DNA from: Elusimicrobiota bacterium
GTDB lineage: Bacteria > CG03 > SLGR01 > PWQF01
NCBI GenBank assembly: GCA_003557485.1
Contig: PWOI01000211.1
Coordinates: forward strand, 1 to 20,359
Reading direction: 5' to 3'
DNA: 20,359 nucleotides
In this document: positions 7,161 through 15,374 of the stretch, in pieces
How the letters are laid out: every line of letters begins with the position of its first letter
Numbering within the stretch: the stretch's first letter is position 1
The notes under the pieces: model-generated
The model's database searches: none
Seen by the model: only the letters and a program-made list of their open reading frames with translations
Told to the model about the DNA's origin: nothing
Program-made: the position numbers and the translations under genes

Positions 7161-8941
7161 ACAAATCTCCAAAAGTAATTGATAACAGATATGTGATAGA
7201 CCGCCTTATAGGTGTTGGGGGTGTTGCGTTTGTTTATAAGGCCTGGGACACTATGCTCCATAAATTTGTTGCTGTCAAAAAGATTCATGAAGATTACGCA
7301 AAAGACGCGAAATTTGTTGACATGTTCAGGCAGGAAGCTGTAAATACCGCAAAACTGGATAACGAGAATATAGTAAGAGTTGTTAATTTCATTAAATCAA
7401 AAGGTGATTATTACATGATAATGGATTATGTAAACGGAATTGACCTTGAATACCTTATAAAAAAATGCGCCAAAAATAATATAACGATTCCGCCAGAAGT
7501 CTCAGTTTATATTGTATCTGAAATAATAAAAGCCCTGGATTACGCTCACAATATGCGGGATGAAATAAAGGGAGAGCCACTGAATATTGTGCACAGGGAT
7601 ATTTCGCCAGGAAACATCATGCTTTATTATGACGGCAGAATAAAGCTTACAGATTTCGGTATAGCCAAGGCCGGGGAGGCTGATTCGGAAGACGAACCCG
7701 CAGCCGGAAAAGTCTCTTACATGTCACCAGAGCAGGCGCTTTGCGGAGGTGTTGATTCCCGTTCAGACCTTTTCAGCAGCGGACTGGTGCTCTACGAAAT
7801 GCTTACCTCCGAGAAACCTTACAAAGGTAAAACAAATATTGAAAAATGGAAAAAAGCTAAATCTGCGGATGTCGATTTTAAAAAAGTAAAGTCTGTAGCG
7901 GGGGCGGAAGATATTCTCCCGGTACTTAAACGTGTTCTTAGCAGGAACCCTGACGAGAGATATCAGAGTGCTGCTGAAATGTTTATCGAACTGAAAAAGT
8001 ATTTAAGCAGCATAGGTAATTCTGCAGATATTAATAAGCGATATGCTAAGTTTATTACTTCTGTCTTGAAAGAGGAGATTGAAGCTTCCGAGAAAGAGCT
8101 GCAGAAAGATCCGGGCATTAAATATGAAATTCCGGAGCCAGGACCTGATGAAGAAAAACAGGTTCTACCAGCAGATCTTCCTGAAGAGTCCGATGAATCA
8201 CCCGAACCTGAAGCCAGATCGGGTTTCGGATTGTTTTTCAAGGTAGGTGCAGCTGTATTTATTTTTGCAGTAGTACTTTTTGCTTTTTTTGATACCCAAA
8301 GGCAGGATTCCCTGTTAGGGAATATTTTCAGTTCTCTTGTTGATAGGGAAGAGACGGAAATAAGAATAGATACTATTCCTTCAGGAGCTTCTGTCGAGGT
8401 GCTTAATGAGTTTGGTTACGACATAGTAAGGAAAATGAATATTAAGGGGGAATCTCCGCTTTATCTTTCTGGTGTTGAGGCAGGAAACTATATGCTGAGA
8501 GCTGAAAAGAAAGGCTTCCGTCCTATTTCCCGCAGGATGACTGTTATTGGGCGCGGTGAAAATGCTTCCGTTTCAATTGCAAATGCCCGGATGACGGGAG
8601 ACCTCTACATTCTTCCTTTTGAAGTTGATATTTCCGTCAGGTCCCGCCCATCCGGCGCAACCCTTTATATTAACAACAGAAATGTCGGAACAACTCCGTA
8701 CACCGGGGTCCTTGAATCTGGGATTTATAGTTTTCGCCTTGTGCGTTCAGGGTATGAACCCCTCGGGGTCAGGGATCCCGAAGCGGGCGGTATGTCTTAC
8801 CTTAGGGGTATGTGCGTGCTTGATGTCTCTGCTCCTGTTTCCGGTCAGACCAATGTTGATATGCGGTTCTGGGAAGTCGGGGAGGTAATCTCGGACGGAA
8901 TAAGGCAGATAAATTTATTGGGATACTTGAAGAGGAATTAA
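7157..8941 (+). CDS. Transmembrane Ser/Thr protein kinase with two PEGA domains (kinase 1)
   Basis: 594 aa from TTG 7157, with GGAGG at 7142-7146. The cytoplasmic kinase domain (~8-290) has the Gly loop 'GVGGVAFVYKAWD', K41 in VAVKK, a Glu helix 'FRQEAVNTAKL', catalytic loop 'HRDISPGN' (H146, R147, D148; Ser where most kinases have Lys, as in many myxobacterial kinases), D166 of DFG and 'YMSPEQA'. The activation segment is short and acidic (EADSEDE), and the P+1 Thr of GTxxYMSPE is Lys. A charged, Pro/Glu-rich linker follows, then a TM at ~358-378. The extracytoplasmic part holds two PEGA-type beta domains (~403-465 with 'IPSGASVEV' and ~492-545 with 'RPSGATLYINNRNVGTTPY') and a conserved C-terminal 'RFWEVGE' segment. 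The PEGA part probably senses or binds an envelope component. It is a paralogue of the next gene, with catalytic residues at identical positions. Confidence 0.95.
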   Translation: MNKSPKVIDNRYVIDRLIGVGGVAFVYKAWDTMLHKFVAVKKIHEDYAKDAKFVDMFRQEAVNTAKLDNENIVRVVNFIKSKGDYYMIMDYVNGIDLEYLIKKCAKNNITIPPEVSVYIVSEIIKALDYAHNMRDEIKGEPLNIVHRDISPGNIMLYYDGRIKLTDFGIAKAGEADSEDEPAAGKVSYMSPEQALCGGVDSRSDLFSSGLVLYEMLTSEKPYKGKTNIEKWKKAKSADVDFKKVKSVAGAEDILPVLKRVLSRNPDERYQSAAEMFIELKKYLSSIGNSADINKRYAKFITSVLKEEIEASEKELQKDPGIKYEIPEPGPDEEKQVLPADLPEESDESPEPEARSGFGLFFKVGAAVFIFAVVLFAFFDTQRQDSLLGNIFSSLVDREETEIRIDTIPSGASVEVLNEFGYDIVRKMNIKGESPLYLSGVEAGNYMLRAEKKGFRPISRRMTVIGRGENASVSIANARMTGDLYILPFEVDISVRSRPSGATLYINNRNVGTTPYTGVLESGIYSFRLVRSGYEPLGVRDPEAGGMSYLRGMCVLDVSAPVSGQTNVDMRFWEVGEVISDGIRQINLLGYLKRN

Positions 8942-8942
8942 A

Positions 8943-11900
8943 ATGGTAATTAATGTTGGAAAAATAGCAGGTCAGTACGCTGTTTTGAGGACAATAGGTG
9001 AAGGTGGATTCGCTACCGTTTACAAAGCAGCAGATTTGACTCTACAGAGGTTTGTTGCAGTAAAAAAAATAAAAGAGGAATATATAAGTAATGCCGATGT
9101 TTCAGAAATGTTCCGCAAGGAGGCTGTGAATACGGCAAAACTTGAACACGAAAACATCGTAAAAGTAATAAATTTTGTTAAGGACGAAGAGAATCACTAT
9201 ATTATCCTGGACTATGTAAACGGTGTTGATCTGGAATATTTTTTAAAAAAGCTGTCGGAGGAAAAGGTTTCGATGCCCCCCGGCCTGGCTGCATATATTG
9301 TATATGAAACTCTCAAAGCCCTGGATTATGCCCATAATTATAGGGATGATTTGACCGGAAAGCCTATGAGCTTTATTCACCATGATGTTTCCCCGGGAAA
9401 CATTATGCTTTACTATGACGGCAGGGTTAAACTTACGGATTTCGGAATAGCAAAAGCAAGAGGGGCTGCAGCTAAAAAAGGAATACGGGGAAAAATAGCT
9501 TATCTTTCTCCGGAACAGGCAGCAGGTAAAGAGGCCGGCACGGTATCTGACCTTTTTAGTCTCGGACTGGTCTTCTATGAGGCTCTAGCCGGAAAAAGGG
9601 CCTACCGGGGGAATATGTCCCAAAAAATATGGCAGGCCAAAAAAGCTAAGGTAGACCTGAAAAGTTTAAAGAAAGGAAAAGTTCCGGAACCGGTTTTTGA
9701 AATTTTAAAATCCCTGCTGCAAAAGAAAACCAAGAAAAGGTATGAATCTGCTTCAAAGTGTCTTGAAGATATTGAAAAATATCTTCTTAGTGTTAAGGAA
9801 ATCAAGGAATGGGAGAGAGATTACAGGGTTTTTGTACAGGAAAAACTGGAAGAGGAAATATTAGCGTCAGAAAAAGAGACAAAAGAAGAAGATAAATTCG
9901 GGTTCGATTTGCAAGGGGAAGCAACTCCCGAGTTCTCTGAGGAGGCGGCTGATGTCCCTCCCGCAGAAAAAGAAGAGAAAGAAGTTTTCTGGGAACCCGA
10001 AGAAGAAGAGGTGAAAGAGCCGGAACCTGTAAAAGATGATGAAGGCCAAGAGTTGCCTGATGATGCGGCTGATGTTTCTCCCGCAGAAAAAGAAGAGAAA
10101 GAAGTTTTCCGGGAACCCGAAGAAGAAGAGGAGAAAGAACCGGAACCGGTAAAAAAAGCTAAAAAGGAAAAGAAAAAAAAGAAACCTGTAGATCTTTCCG
10201 GTGAAAAAGAAAAAACTGTAATAGATTTTATACTTGATACTGCCAAAAAACACAAAAAAATATTTATTTCTCTTATGGTATCGGTTTTGTCCGCTTTTGT
10301 GATATTTTCCGCGGTGGATACCTATTTAAGAATGACTCCTGTCGGTATAAGAATATATAATAAGTTTTGGCCTCCGGCCTTGAGTATAGATACCTACCCG
10401 TCTGGAGCCAGGATAAGGATAATAGACGAGAATGATGTGGATATAGTTAGCAAGTATGATTACAGGAGGATAACTCCGACATACATAGAAAGAATTCCTC
10501 CCGGTACTTATCAGCTCAGGCTTTCCAAGGAAGAATACGGTGAAATGACCAGAATAATTACTGTCCTTGAGCAGGAAACAGGCGAGCAGCAGATTACTGT
10601 CGGAGGTTCTGTAATGGAGCGTCAGGTCCACATAGTCCCGTTTGAGGTTTTGGTAAGTGTTGATTCTGTACCTCCGGGCGCTCTTCTTATGGTAAACGGA
10701 AGAAATGTCGGGCGTACGCCTTTCAGCGGCAATATTGAGATAGACCGTCACAACCTGCAGCTGGTTCGGGAGGGGTTTGAACCCCTTGGAATGCAGCAGA
10801 TGCCGCAACAGATGCAGCCGGGGGTCTGTGTTCTTGATACCTCACAAAGACTGGATGAGCAGTATATGATAGACCGGCGGTTTTGGAATGTGTCCGAAGA
10901 GACTCTTCCTGACAGGAGAAAAAAGTTTAATGTCACAGGGTTTCTGTGGAAATATATTTCAGTTAAGTCAGATCCTCCAGGCGCTCTCGCTTTTCTGACC
11001 GATCTTGATTCCGGGGAAACGGAAGAACTTGGAACAACTCCGCTAAGCGATATTATGCTGACTGTCGGTGAATATAAGCTTGATCTGCAGCGCCCCGGGT
11101 ATAAAGACTGGGAGGGGGAGTTTACTCTGGATGAGAACACCGAAGACATAAAGACTGTAGAGATGAAAAAGTATGTGACGGTAAACGCTCTTCAAAGTGG
11201 AACAGGAAGAAGAGTAAACGCCAACATTTCGGTCTCCCATCCCGCTATAGGAACAGTAAGGGGAGCAACACCGTTCAGAGTTGCCCTTCCTCCCGGAAAT
11301 GCAAGGTTCTCACTTTCTAATGAACCTACTTATATTCCGGTAAATGTAACCAGGGACGTCAGAAGGCTCGGTGAAACCTTTAATGTTGAAATGAGTCTAA
11401 GGCCGCCCCATCTAACTGTTGAAGTTAATCAGTTTACAACGGGAGCTCCTATAGGGGAGGCAACGGTATGGGTTAACGATATGTATTGGAAAAGAACCGG
11501 CAATACAGGCAGGGTTTCCGGGTTCCTTGACGATGACCCGGGAATGTTTGATATAGAAGTGAGATCCGAGGATTACGGTCAATACAGAACCCGTCTAAAT
11601 GTAAATCGTGGCCAGAGGAGACGGGTTGAAGTCCGATTGGGAGCGCCCCGGGACGGGTCAGTCTTTTTAGATATCCCGGACCGCTATACGGTAGAATCAA
11701 TAACAATAGGAGATGACAGATTCGGGGTTCCGCCTGACAATGTAATAAGGGAGATTCCCAGAGGCCCCGCTTATCTTGAAATCAAACTCAAGGAATTTGA
11801 CGAAGCTCTTTCGGCATCCCTGAATTTCGCCTCGGCAAATGAGATTTACGCAGTTAAACTTGTTGAGGACAGGCGAGAGCCGGTTTTAAGTGTTGAGAAC

Positions 11901-12416
11901 CTGCCTTCACTGAATGTTACTGTTCGGGATTATGAGACGCAAGATCCAGTGTCCGGCGCGCAGGTAAGACTGGGAGCAGAACTTCTTGGCCGTACGGGAG
12001 AGGACGGTGTTTATTCTTCAACCCTGCTTAAAAGCGAGGGAAAGTATATTCTTACTATTGAAAAAGAAGGTGTTGGTGAGATACGAACAGCAGCGCAGCT
12101 TGAAAACAACAGAACCGATAGTGTGGTTGTGGAAACAAATGCTCCCGTTGATGGCACTTTAATTATTGATGTGGGAGACGGAATATATGACGCGGCTGTT
12201 TATGTCGGAGGAAATTTCAGGGGAGAGAACCCCCGGCTTATACCGGCTATCCCCCGTGGCCGAAGTATTGTTGAGGTTAGATCGGATATACTTGGGTATA
12301 CCGTAACTAGGATTATAGAGATTAGCTCAAGACGCACGCTTGCCGTCTTAAGATTACGCCTTACAGAGACAGGCCTTGTAGTTGAAGAAGTAGACCAGAG
12401 AGAATTCCTGCGTTGA
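8943..12416 (+). CDS. Large transmembrane Ser/Thr kinase with HHD catalytic loop and PEGA/beta-domain array (kinase 2)
   Basis: 1157 aa, ATG 8943 with AGAGGAA just upstream, starting 1 bp after the kinase 1 stop. The kinase domain (~8-290) has 'GEGGFATVYKAAD', K41, catalytic loop 'HHDVSPGN' (H146, H147, D148), D166 of DFG and 'YLSPEQA'. The usual HRD Arg is His, and the segment from DFG to SPE has no Ser or Thr, so control by activation-loop phosphorylation seems lost; the catalytic Asp, Lys and DFG remain, so activity is plausible. Next come a Glu/Pro/Lys-rich linker with an internal duplication, a TM at ~440-462, and about 695 extracytoplasmic residues. These include three PEGA-type domains (~480-545 'YPSGARIRI', ~570-615 'VPPGALLMVNGRNVGRTPF', ~672-735 'DPPGALAFL') and further beta-sandwich modules resembling carboxypeptidase-regulatory/Ig-like folds (for example 'GAPIGEATVWVND' and 'DPVSGAQVRLG'). 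It shares all of kinase 1's layout plus a C-terminal extension of roughly 450 residues. Confidence 0.95.
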   Translation: MVINVGKIAGQYAVLRTIGEGGFATVYKAADLTLQRFVAVKKIKEEYISNADVSEMFRKEAVNTAKLEHENIVKVINFVKDEENHYIILDYVNGVDLEYFLKKLSEEKVSMPPGLAAYIVYETLKALDYAHNYRDDLTGKPMSFIHHDVSPGNIMLYYDGRVKLTDFGIAKARGAAAKKGIRGKIAYLSPEQAAGKEAGTVSDLFSLGLVFYEALAGKRAYRGNMSQKIWQAKKAKVDLKSLKKGKVPEPVFEILKSLLQKKTKKRYESASKCLEDIEKYLLSVKEIKEWERDYRVFVQEKLEEEILASEKETKEEDKFGFDLQGEATPEFSEEAADVPPAEKEEKEVFWEPEEEEVKEPEPVKDDEGQELPDDAADVSPAEKEEKEVFREPEEEEEKEPEPVKKAKKEKKKKKPVDLSGEKEKTVIDFILDTAKKHKKIFISLMVSVLSAFVIFSAVDTYLRMTPVGIRIYNKFWPPALSIDTYPSGARIRIIDENDVDIVSKYDYRRITPTYIERIPPGTYQLRLSKEEYGEMTRIITVLEQETGEQQITVGGSVMERQVHIVPFEVLVSVDSVPPGALLMVNGRNVGRTPFSGNIEIDRHNLQLVREGFEPLGMQQMPQQMQPGVCVLDTSQRLDEQYMIDRRFWNVSEETLPDRRKKFNVTGFLWKYISVKSDPPGALAFLTDLDSGETEELGTTPLSDIMLTVGEYKLDLQRPGYKDWEGEFTLDENTEDIKTVEMKKYVTVNALQSGTGRRVNANISVSHPAIGTVRGATPFRVALPPGNARFSLSNEPTYIPVNVTRDVRRLGETFNVEMSLRPPHLTVEVNQFTTGAPIGEATVWVNDMYWKRTGNTGRVSGFLDDDPGMFDIEVRSEDYGQYRTRLNVNRGQRRRVEVRLGAPRDGSVFLDIPDRYTVESITIGDDRFGVPPDNVIREIPRGPAYLEIKLKEFDEALSASLNFASANEIYAVKLVEDRREPVLSVENLPSLNVTVRDYETQDPVSGAQVRLGAELLGRTGEDGVYSSTLLKSEGKYILTIEKEGVGEIRTAAQLENNRTDSVVVETNAPVDGTLIIDVGDGIYDAAVYVGGNFRGENPRLIPAIPRGRSIVEVRSDILGYTVTRIIEISSRRTLAVLRLRLTETGLVVEEVDQREFLR
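9945..10153 (+). repeat. Direct duplication (120-bp period) in the kinase 2 linker
   Basis: An ~89-bp segment at 9945-10033 recurs at 10065-10153 with few mismatches, an exact 120-bp (40-codon) period. Each copy encodes 'PAEKEEKEVF(W/R)EPEEEE' followed by 'KEPEPVK'. It extends the acidic juxtamembrane linker between kinase domain and membrane without breaking the frame, and the high DNA identity suggests a recent event. Confidence 0.9.
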
Positions 12417-12419
12417 TCC

Positions 12420-12425
12420 GGAGGG
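12420..12425 (+). promoter_or_regulatory. Shine-Dalgarno choosing among three clustered ATGs
   Basis: GGAGGG lies 1 nt before ATG 12427, 7 nt before ATG 12433 and 13 nt before ATG 12439. Only 12433 has optimal spacing, so it is the preferred start of the fibre gene. The choice changes just two residues ahead of the signal peptide. Confidence 0.65.
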
Positions 12426-12432
12426 AATGTTT

Positions 12433-14151
12433 ATGAGAATGAAAAATATAAGAGTTTATCTGTTTTTGTCGCTTTTAATGTGTGCAGCTTCCCTGGCTTT
12501 TGCCGGCGGCCAGATAAGTTTTCAGGGTAAGTTAACCGACAGCGCAGGACAACCTGTGACGGATAATCTTGATTTTAAATTTAGGGTTTATGATGCTCAA
12601 GAACTCGGTTCACTTCAATGGACCGAAGATCATGACGATTTGAGGGTTACTGACGGTCTCTATAGTGTAATGCTGGGCTCAGTGACATCTTTATCCGGGA
12701 TTGATTTCAGCGAGTCACTCTGGCTGGAAGTTGAGGTTGAAAATCAGACTTTGTCGCCGCGTTACAGGCTTGCCGGCACTCCTTTCTCATTCTTTGCGTC
12801 AACGGCAGCATATGCCAGGGACAGTAAAAAATTAGAGGGGCGCGGTTTTGACGATTTGGTCAGCGCAATTGAAACAGAAATTGATGAAACCGACCCTGTA
12901 TTCAGTGCTGTTGCAAGCACATCTGCCGCGGGAATGAATATCCGGGATGGATTTCTTCTCAGCGGGACTACAGCCGAGTTTGATCTATTCAGGGGAGAGT
13001 TTGAGGGAGAGATAAGCACAGCTGCCTATGCGCACACAGCCGCCACGGCTGCTTATGCTCTTGAGGCGGGCAGTTACGCCGAAACCGACCCTGTCTTTAC
13101 CGCTCATCCGTCGTTCGGAATAACAACAAGCAGTATAGCAACGTGGGACCAGGCGCATTCCTGGGGAGACCATTCAGCAGAGGGATATCTGGTAAGTGAG
13201 ACCGATCCGGTCTTCTCTGTTTTTATGAGCACCTCTGATGCCGGGGTGACTATATCAACGCATACGACTGTTGAAGGCATACTGACAGCCGATAGCTTCG
13301 CAGGCGATATCAGCACAGCTGCCTATGCGCACACAGCCGCTACGGCTGCTTACGCCCTTGAGGCGGGCAGTTATGCCGAGACCGACCCTGTATTCAGCTC
13401 TGTTGCCAGTACATCTGCCGCGGGAATGATTATCCGGGAAGGATTTCTTCTCAGCGGGACTACAGCCGAGTTTGCATTGTTCCGTGGTGCATTTGAGGGT
13501 CAGATTAGCACAGCTGCCTATGCGCACACAGCCGCCACGGCTGCTTACGCCCTTGAGGCGGGAAGTTATACCGAGACCGATCCGGTCTTCTCTGTTTTTA
13601 TGAGCACCTCTGATGCCGGGGTGAGTGTGTCGACAAATATATATGTCGGAGGAGTTCTGGATTTATCAGGTGTCTCTTTCTCAGTAGTGGGTGATACCCT
13701 CTCAATCACGGGTATTGACTATACCGTACTTGAATCTACGCTTACGGTGAGGCAACTACATACCAGCGGAGCCGATCTTGCTGAAATATTTTCTTCACGT
13801 CAGGACCTTGAACCCGGAGATGTGGTTGTCATAGACCCCGATTATGATGTTGGTGTTATCAGAAGTTCTAAGCCGTATGATACTGCCGTTGCCGGTATAG
13901 TCTCAACAAGTCCGGGAACTGTTCTTGGTTACGGCGAGGATGGTTTTGCCATAGCCCTTGCCGGTAGGGTGCCGGTAAAAGTATGTGATGAGGGGGGTGA
14001 TATTAATCGGGGAGATCTTCTTACTACATCATCCATTCCGGGTAGGGCGATGAAAGCCGCTAATCCGCAGGTCGGGACCGTATTGGGAAAGGCTCTTGAG
14101 TCTTTTTCGGGCAATGAGGGCGTGATATACGTTTTGGTTGCTCTGCAGTAA
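12433..14151 (+). CDS. Exported fibre protein with tandem 'ETDPVF' modules and possible G2-type C-terminal domain
   Basis: 572 aa from ATG 12433. Signal peptide ~1-24 (FLSLLMCAASLAFA). An N-terminal module ('ISFQGKLTDSAGQPV' ... 'YRLAGTPFSF') is of a type common ahead of fibre repeats in candidate-phylum surface proteins. Repeats follow: alternating 'ISTAAYAHTAATAAYALEAGSY' spacers and 'ETDPVF' modules, plus one 'AHSWGDHS..GYL' unit. The C-terminal ~130 residues begin 'GADLAEIF' and continue with 'LEPGDVVVID', 'VAGIVSTSPG', 'ALAGRVPVKV' and 'VGTVLGKALE'. This resembles phage appendage C-terminal chaperone/autoprotease domains (peptidase G2 type, which start 'ADYAE') more than S74; the assignment is tentative. 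It shares 52-bp repeats with the fibre gene at the window start. Likely a homotrimeric surface fibre exported through the envelope. It starts 16 bp after kinase 2 and is likely co-transcribed with it. Confidence 0.85.
   Translation: MRMKNIRVYLFLSLLMCAASLAFAGGQISFQGKLTDSAGQPVTDNLDFKFRVYDAQELGSLQWTEDHDDLRVTDGLYSVMLGSVTSLSGIDFSESLWLEVEVENQTLSPRYRLAGTPFSFFASTAAYARDSKKLEGRGFDDLVSAIETEIDETDPVFSAVASTSAAGMNIRDGFLLSGTTAEFDLFRGEFEGEISTAAYAHTAATAAYALEAGSYAETDPVFTAHPSFGITTSSIATWDQAHSWGDHSAEGYLVSETDPVFSVFMSTSDAGVTISTHTTVEGILTADSFAGDISTAAYAHTAATAAYALEAGSYAETDPVFSSVASTSAAGMIIREGFLLSGTTAEFALFRGAFEGQISTAAYAHTAATAAYALEAGSYTETDPVFSVFMSTSDAGVSVSTNIYVGGVLDLSGVSFSVVGDTLSITGIDYTVLESTLTVRQLHTSGADLAEIFSSRQDLEPGDVVVIDPDYDVGVIRSSKPYDTAVAGIVSTSPGTVLGYGEDGFAIALAGRVPVKVCDEGGDINRGDLLTTSSIPGRAMKAANPQVGTVLGKALESFSGNEGVIYVLVALQ
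12886..13586 (+). repeat. 492-bp (164-codon) internal tandem duplication in the fibre gene
   Basis: Sequence from 12886 recurs from 13378 with a constant 492-bp offset over at least three landmarks: 'ETDPVFS.VASTSAAGM' (12886/13378), 'LSGTTAEF' near 12971/13463, and the 80-bp 'STAAYAHTAATAAYALEAGSY' block (13015-13094/13507-13586). A third copy of the 80-bp block sits at 13312-13391. DNA identity is high and the frame is kept, pointing to recent in-frame expansion. Confidence 0.88.
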
Positions 14152-14156
14152 TAGAT

Positions 14157-15374
14157 ATGAGATCGGATTTTTATTTTATTAAAAAAGCAACAGGCGTCAC
14201 AGCGTTATTAATTGCGTTTTTATTGTTGCCGCTTTCGCGTACGCTATGCGCCGGATATAACAGTGTGTGGGGGAGTTTTTCGTCCTCTTCCGGAGATGCG
14301 CAAAGCGTTGACGGCAGCTATCTTAATGTTGCCAGTATAGGGCAGGCGGCGGCTGACAGTGACCAGAGAATAGCAGGTTCAACCTATATGAGGCTTTTCG
14401 CCGGAATTCTTTCTTCCGAAATCAAGGTTCAGGATGTGAAATTAAGCTTTGCCGATCCATCACCTTCCCCTGATAAATGGAATGATTCTTTTGAAATTGA
14501 ATGTTCTGTCACTATTATATCTTACGTTAACAATATTGCCACCAATACTGTCGCGTTCCGCATTTCTTCTGAAGGTATAGACGAGGATAAGTTTTCTGAG
14601 TGGATCTTTACCGCTACAGGGGACAAGGATTCGGGGAAGGAGATAAGGTATTCGGTTGTTATTCCCACAGCCCCCGGCGGCGTTTCTTTTGCCCCCGGTT
14701 CAAATAATTATATTCAGTGGCAGGCCTATTATGAAGGAGGGGTAAAACCGGTGCCTTCAGGGCTGTATAATATTAAAATAATTGAGCCGGGAATTGAGAT
14801 TGTCCAGCCCGGCGATATCTCAAGTATTGTTCCTTCTATTGAAATAGATTTCACAGGCCCGGTTCAGCCGGACTCTATGAATATAAAAGTTTCAGAAAGA
14901 GGCGGACCGGTAGTGCTTGATTATAATCCGCTGCACGGTTCTGATAAGTATGAAGCCCAGTGGCCAGTTTCTCCTTTGAACCCGGAGACTTATTATGTTA
15001 TCACTGCTTCGGTCAGGGATACGGCTGATAATGAATATGAAGACTCAGCAGAATTCAAAACCGCCAAAGGCGTGATTGCCGACCTTATTCCTGTCCCATC
15101 TCCTGCGGATATAGGGAGGGAGGATATTGTAATAAGGTATGTCCTTGGCGGGAATTCAAGAGTCTGCATTGCCATATATGATGTGGCGGGGCGGCTGGTA
15201 AGGGAAATTATCAGCCGGGAAGCAAGGGAACCCGGTATCCACACTTCCGATAAGTGGGACGGGCGCAACTATGCCGGAAAAAGGGTTGCTAACGGAGTAT
15301 ACTTTTGCGAGGTTAAAGTGAAAAGCGGCGGGAAAGAGTACCGGCGCTACACTTCACTTGCTGTGTTAAGATAA
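14157..15374 (+). CDS. Secreted multi-domain protein with FlgD-like C-terminal domain (possible export signal)
   Basis: 405 aa, ATG 14157, 5 bp after the fibre gene stop, with no clear SD, so probably translationally coupled. Signal peptide ~1-32; the Cys near its end lacks a good lipobox. Residues ~33-90 form an N-terminal module with 'ASIGQAA' and 'YMRLFAGIL', a pattern frequent in secreted proteins of candidate phyla. The middle (~215-300) looks like a bacterial Ig-like (Big_5-type) domain. The C-terminal ~90 residues are a FlgD-like Ig domain: 'IAIYDVAGRLVREI', 'KWDGRNYAGKRVANGVYF', ending 'YTSLAVLR'. Such domains resemble type IX secretion C-terminal sorting domains. The next gene encodes a PorV-like protein, the kind of outer-membrane protein that receives those domains in type IX secretion. 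Export by such a route is therefore an attractive but unproven inference. Confidence 0.85.
   Translation: MRSDFYFIKKATGVTALLIAFLLLPLSRTLCAGYNSVWGSFSSSSGDAQSVDGSYLNVASIGQAAADSDQRIAGSTYMRLFAGILSSEIKVQDVKLSFADPSPSPDKWNDSFEIECSVTIISYVNNIATNTVAFRISSEGIDEDKFSEWIFTATGDKDSGKEIRYSVVIPTAPGGVSFAPGSNNYIQWQAYYEGGVKPVPSGLYNIKIIEPGIEIVQPGDISSIVPSIEIDFTGPVQPDSMNIKVSERGGPVVLDYNPLHGSDKYEAQWPVSPLNPETYYVITASVRDTADNEYEDSAEFKTAKGVIADLIPVPSPADIGREDIVIRYVLGGNSRVCIAIYDVAGRLVREIISREAREPGIHTSDKWDGRNYAGKRVANGVYFCEVKVKSGGKEYRRYTSLAVLR

Noticed and set aside
6575-7288. 237-aa minus-strand open frame spanning the ends of three + strand genes
   Set aside because: It lies antisense to the hybrid kinase end, a full receiver domain and the kinase 1 start, all with strong motifs. 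Its translation is low-complexity and unrecognisable.
9821-10255. Minus-strand Ser/Phe-rich open frames over the kinase 2 linker
   Set aside because: They are the complement of the Glu/Lys-rich repeat; poly-Ser and poly-Phe composition comes directly from GAA/GAG/AAA codons on the + strand.
12886-13624. Regularly repeated sequence that could suggest a CRISPR array
   Set aside because: Repeats are in frame, 52-492 bp, encode protein modules and lack uniform short repeats with unique spacers; no cas genes are present.
14236-14260. Lipoprotein signal (Cys near the end of the signal peptide of the FlgD-domain protein)
   Set aside because: The residues before the Cys (S-R-T-L-C) do not fit a lipobox; Arg at -3 is disfavoured.
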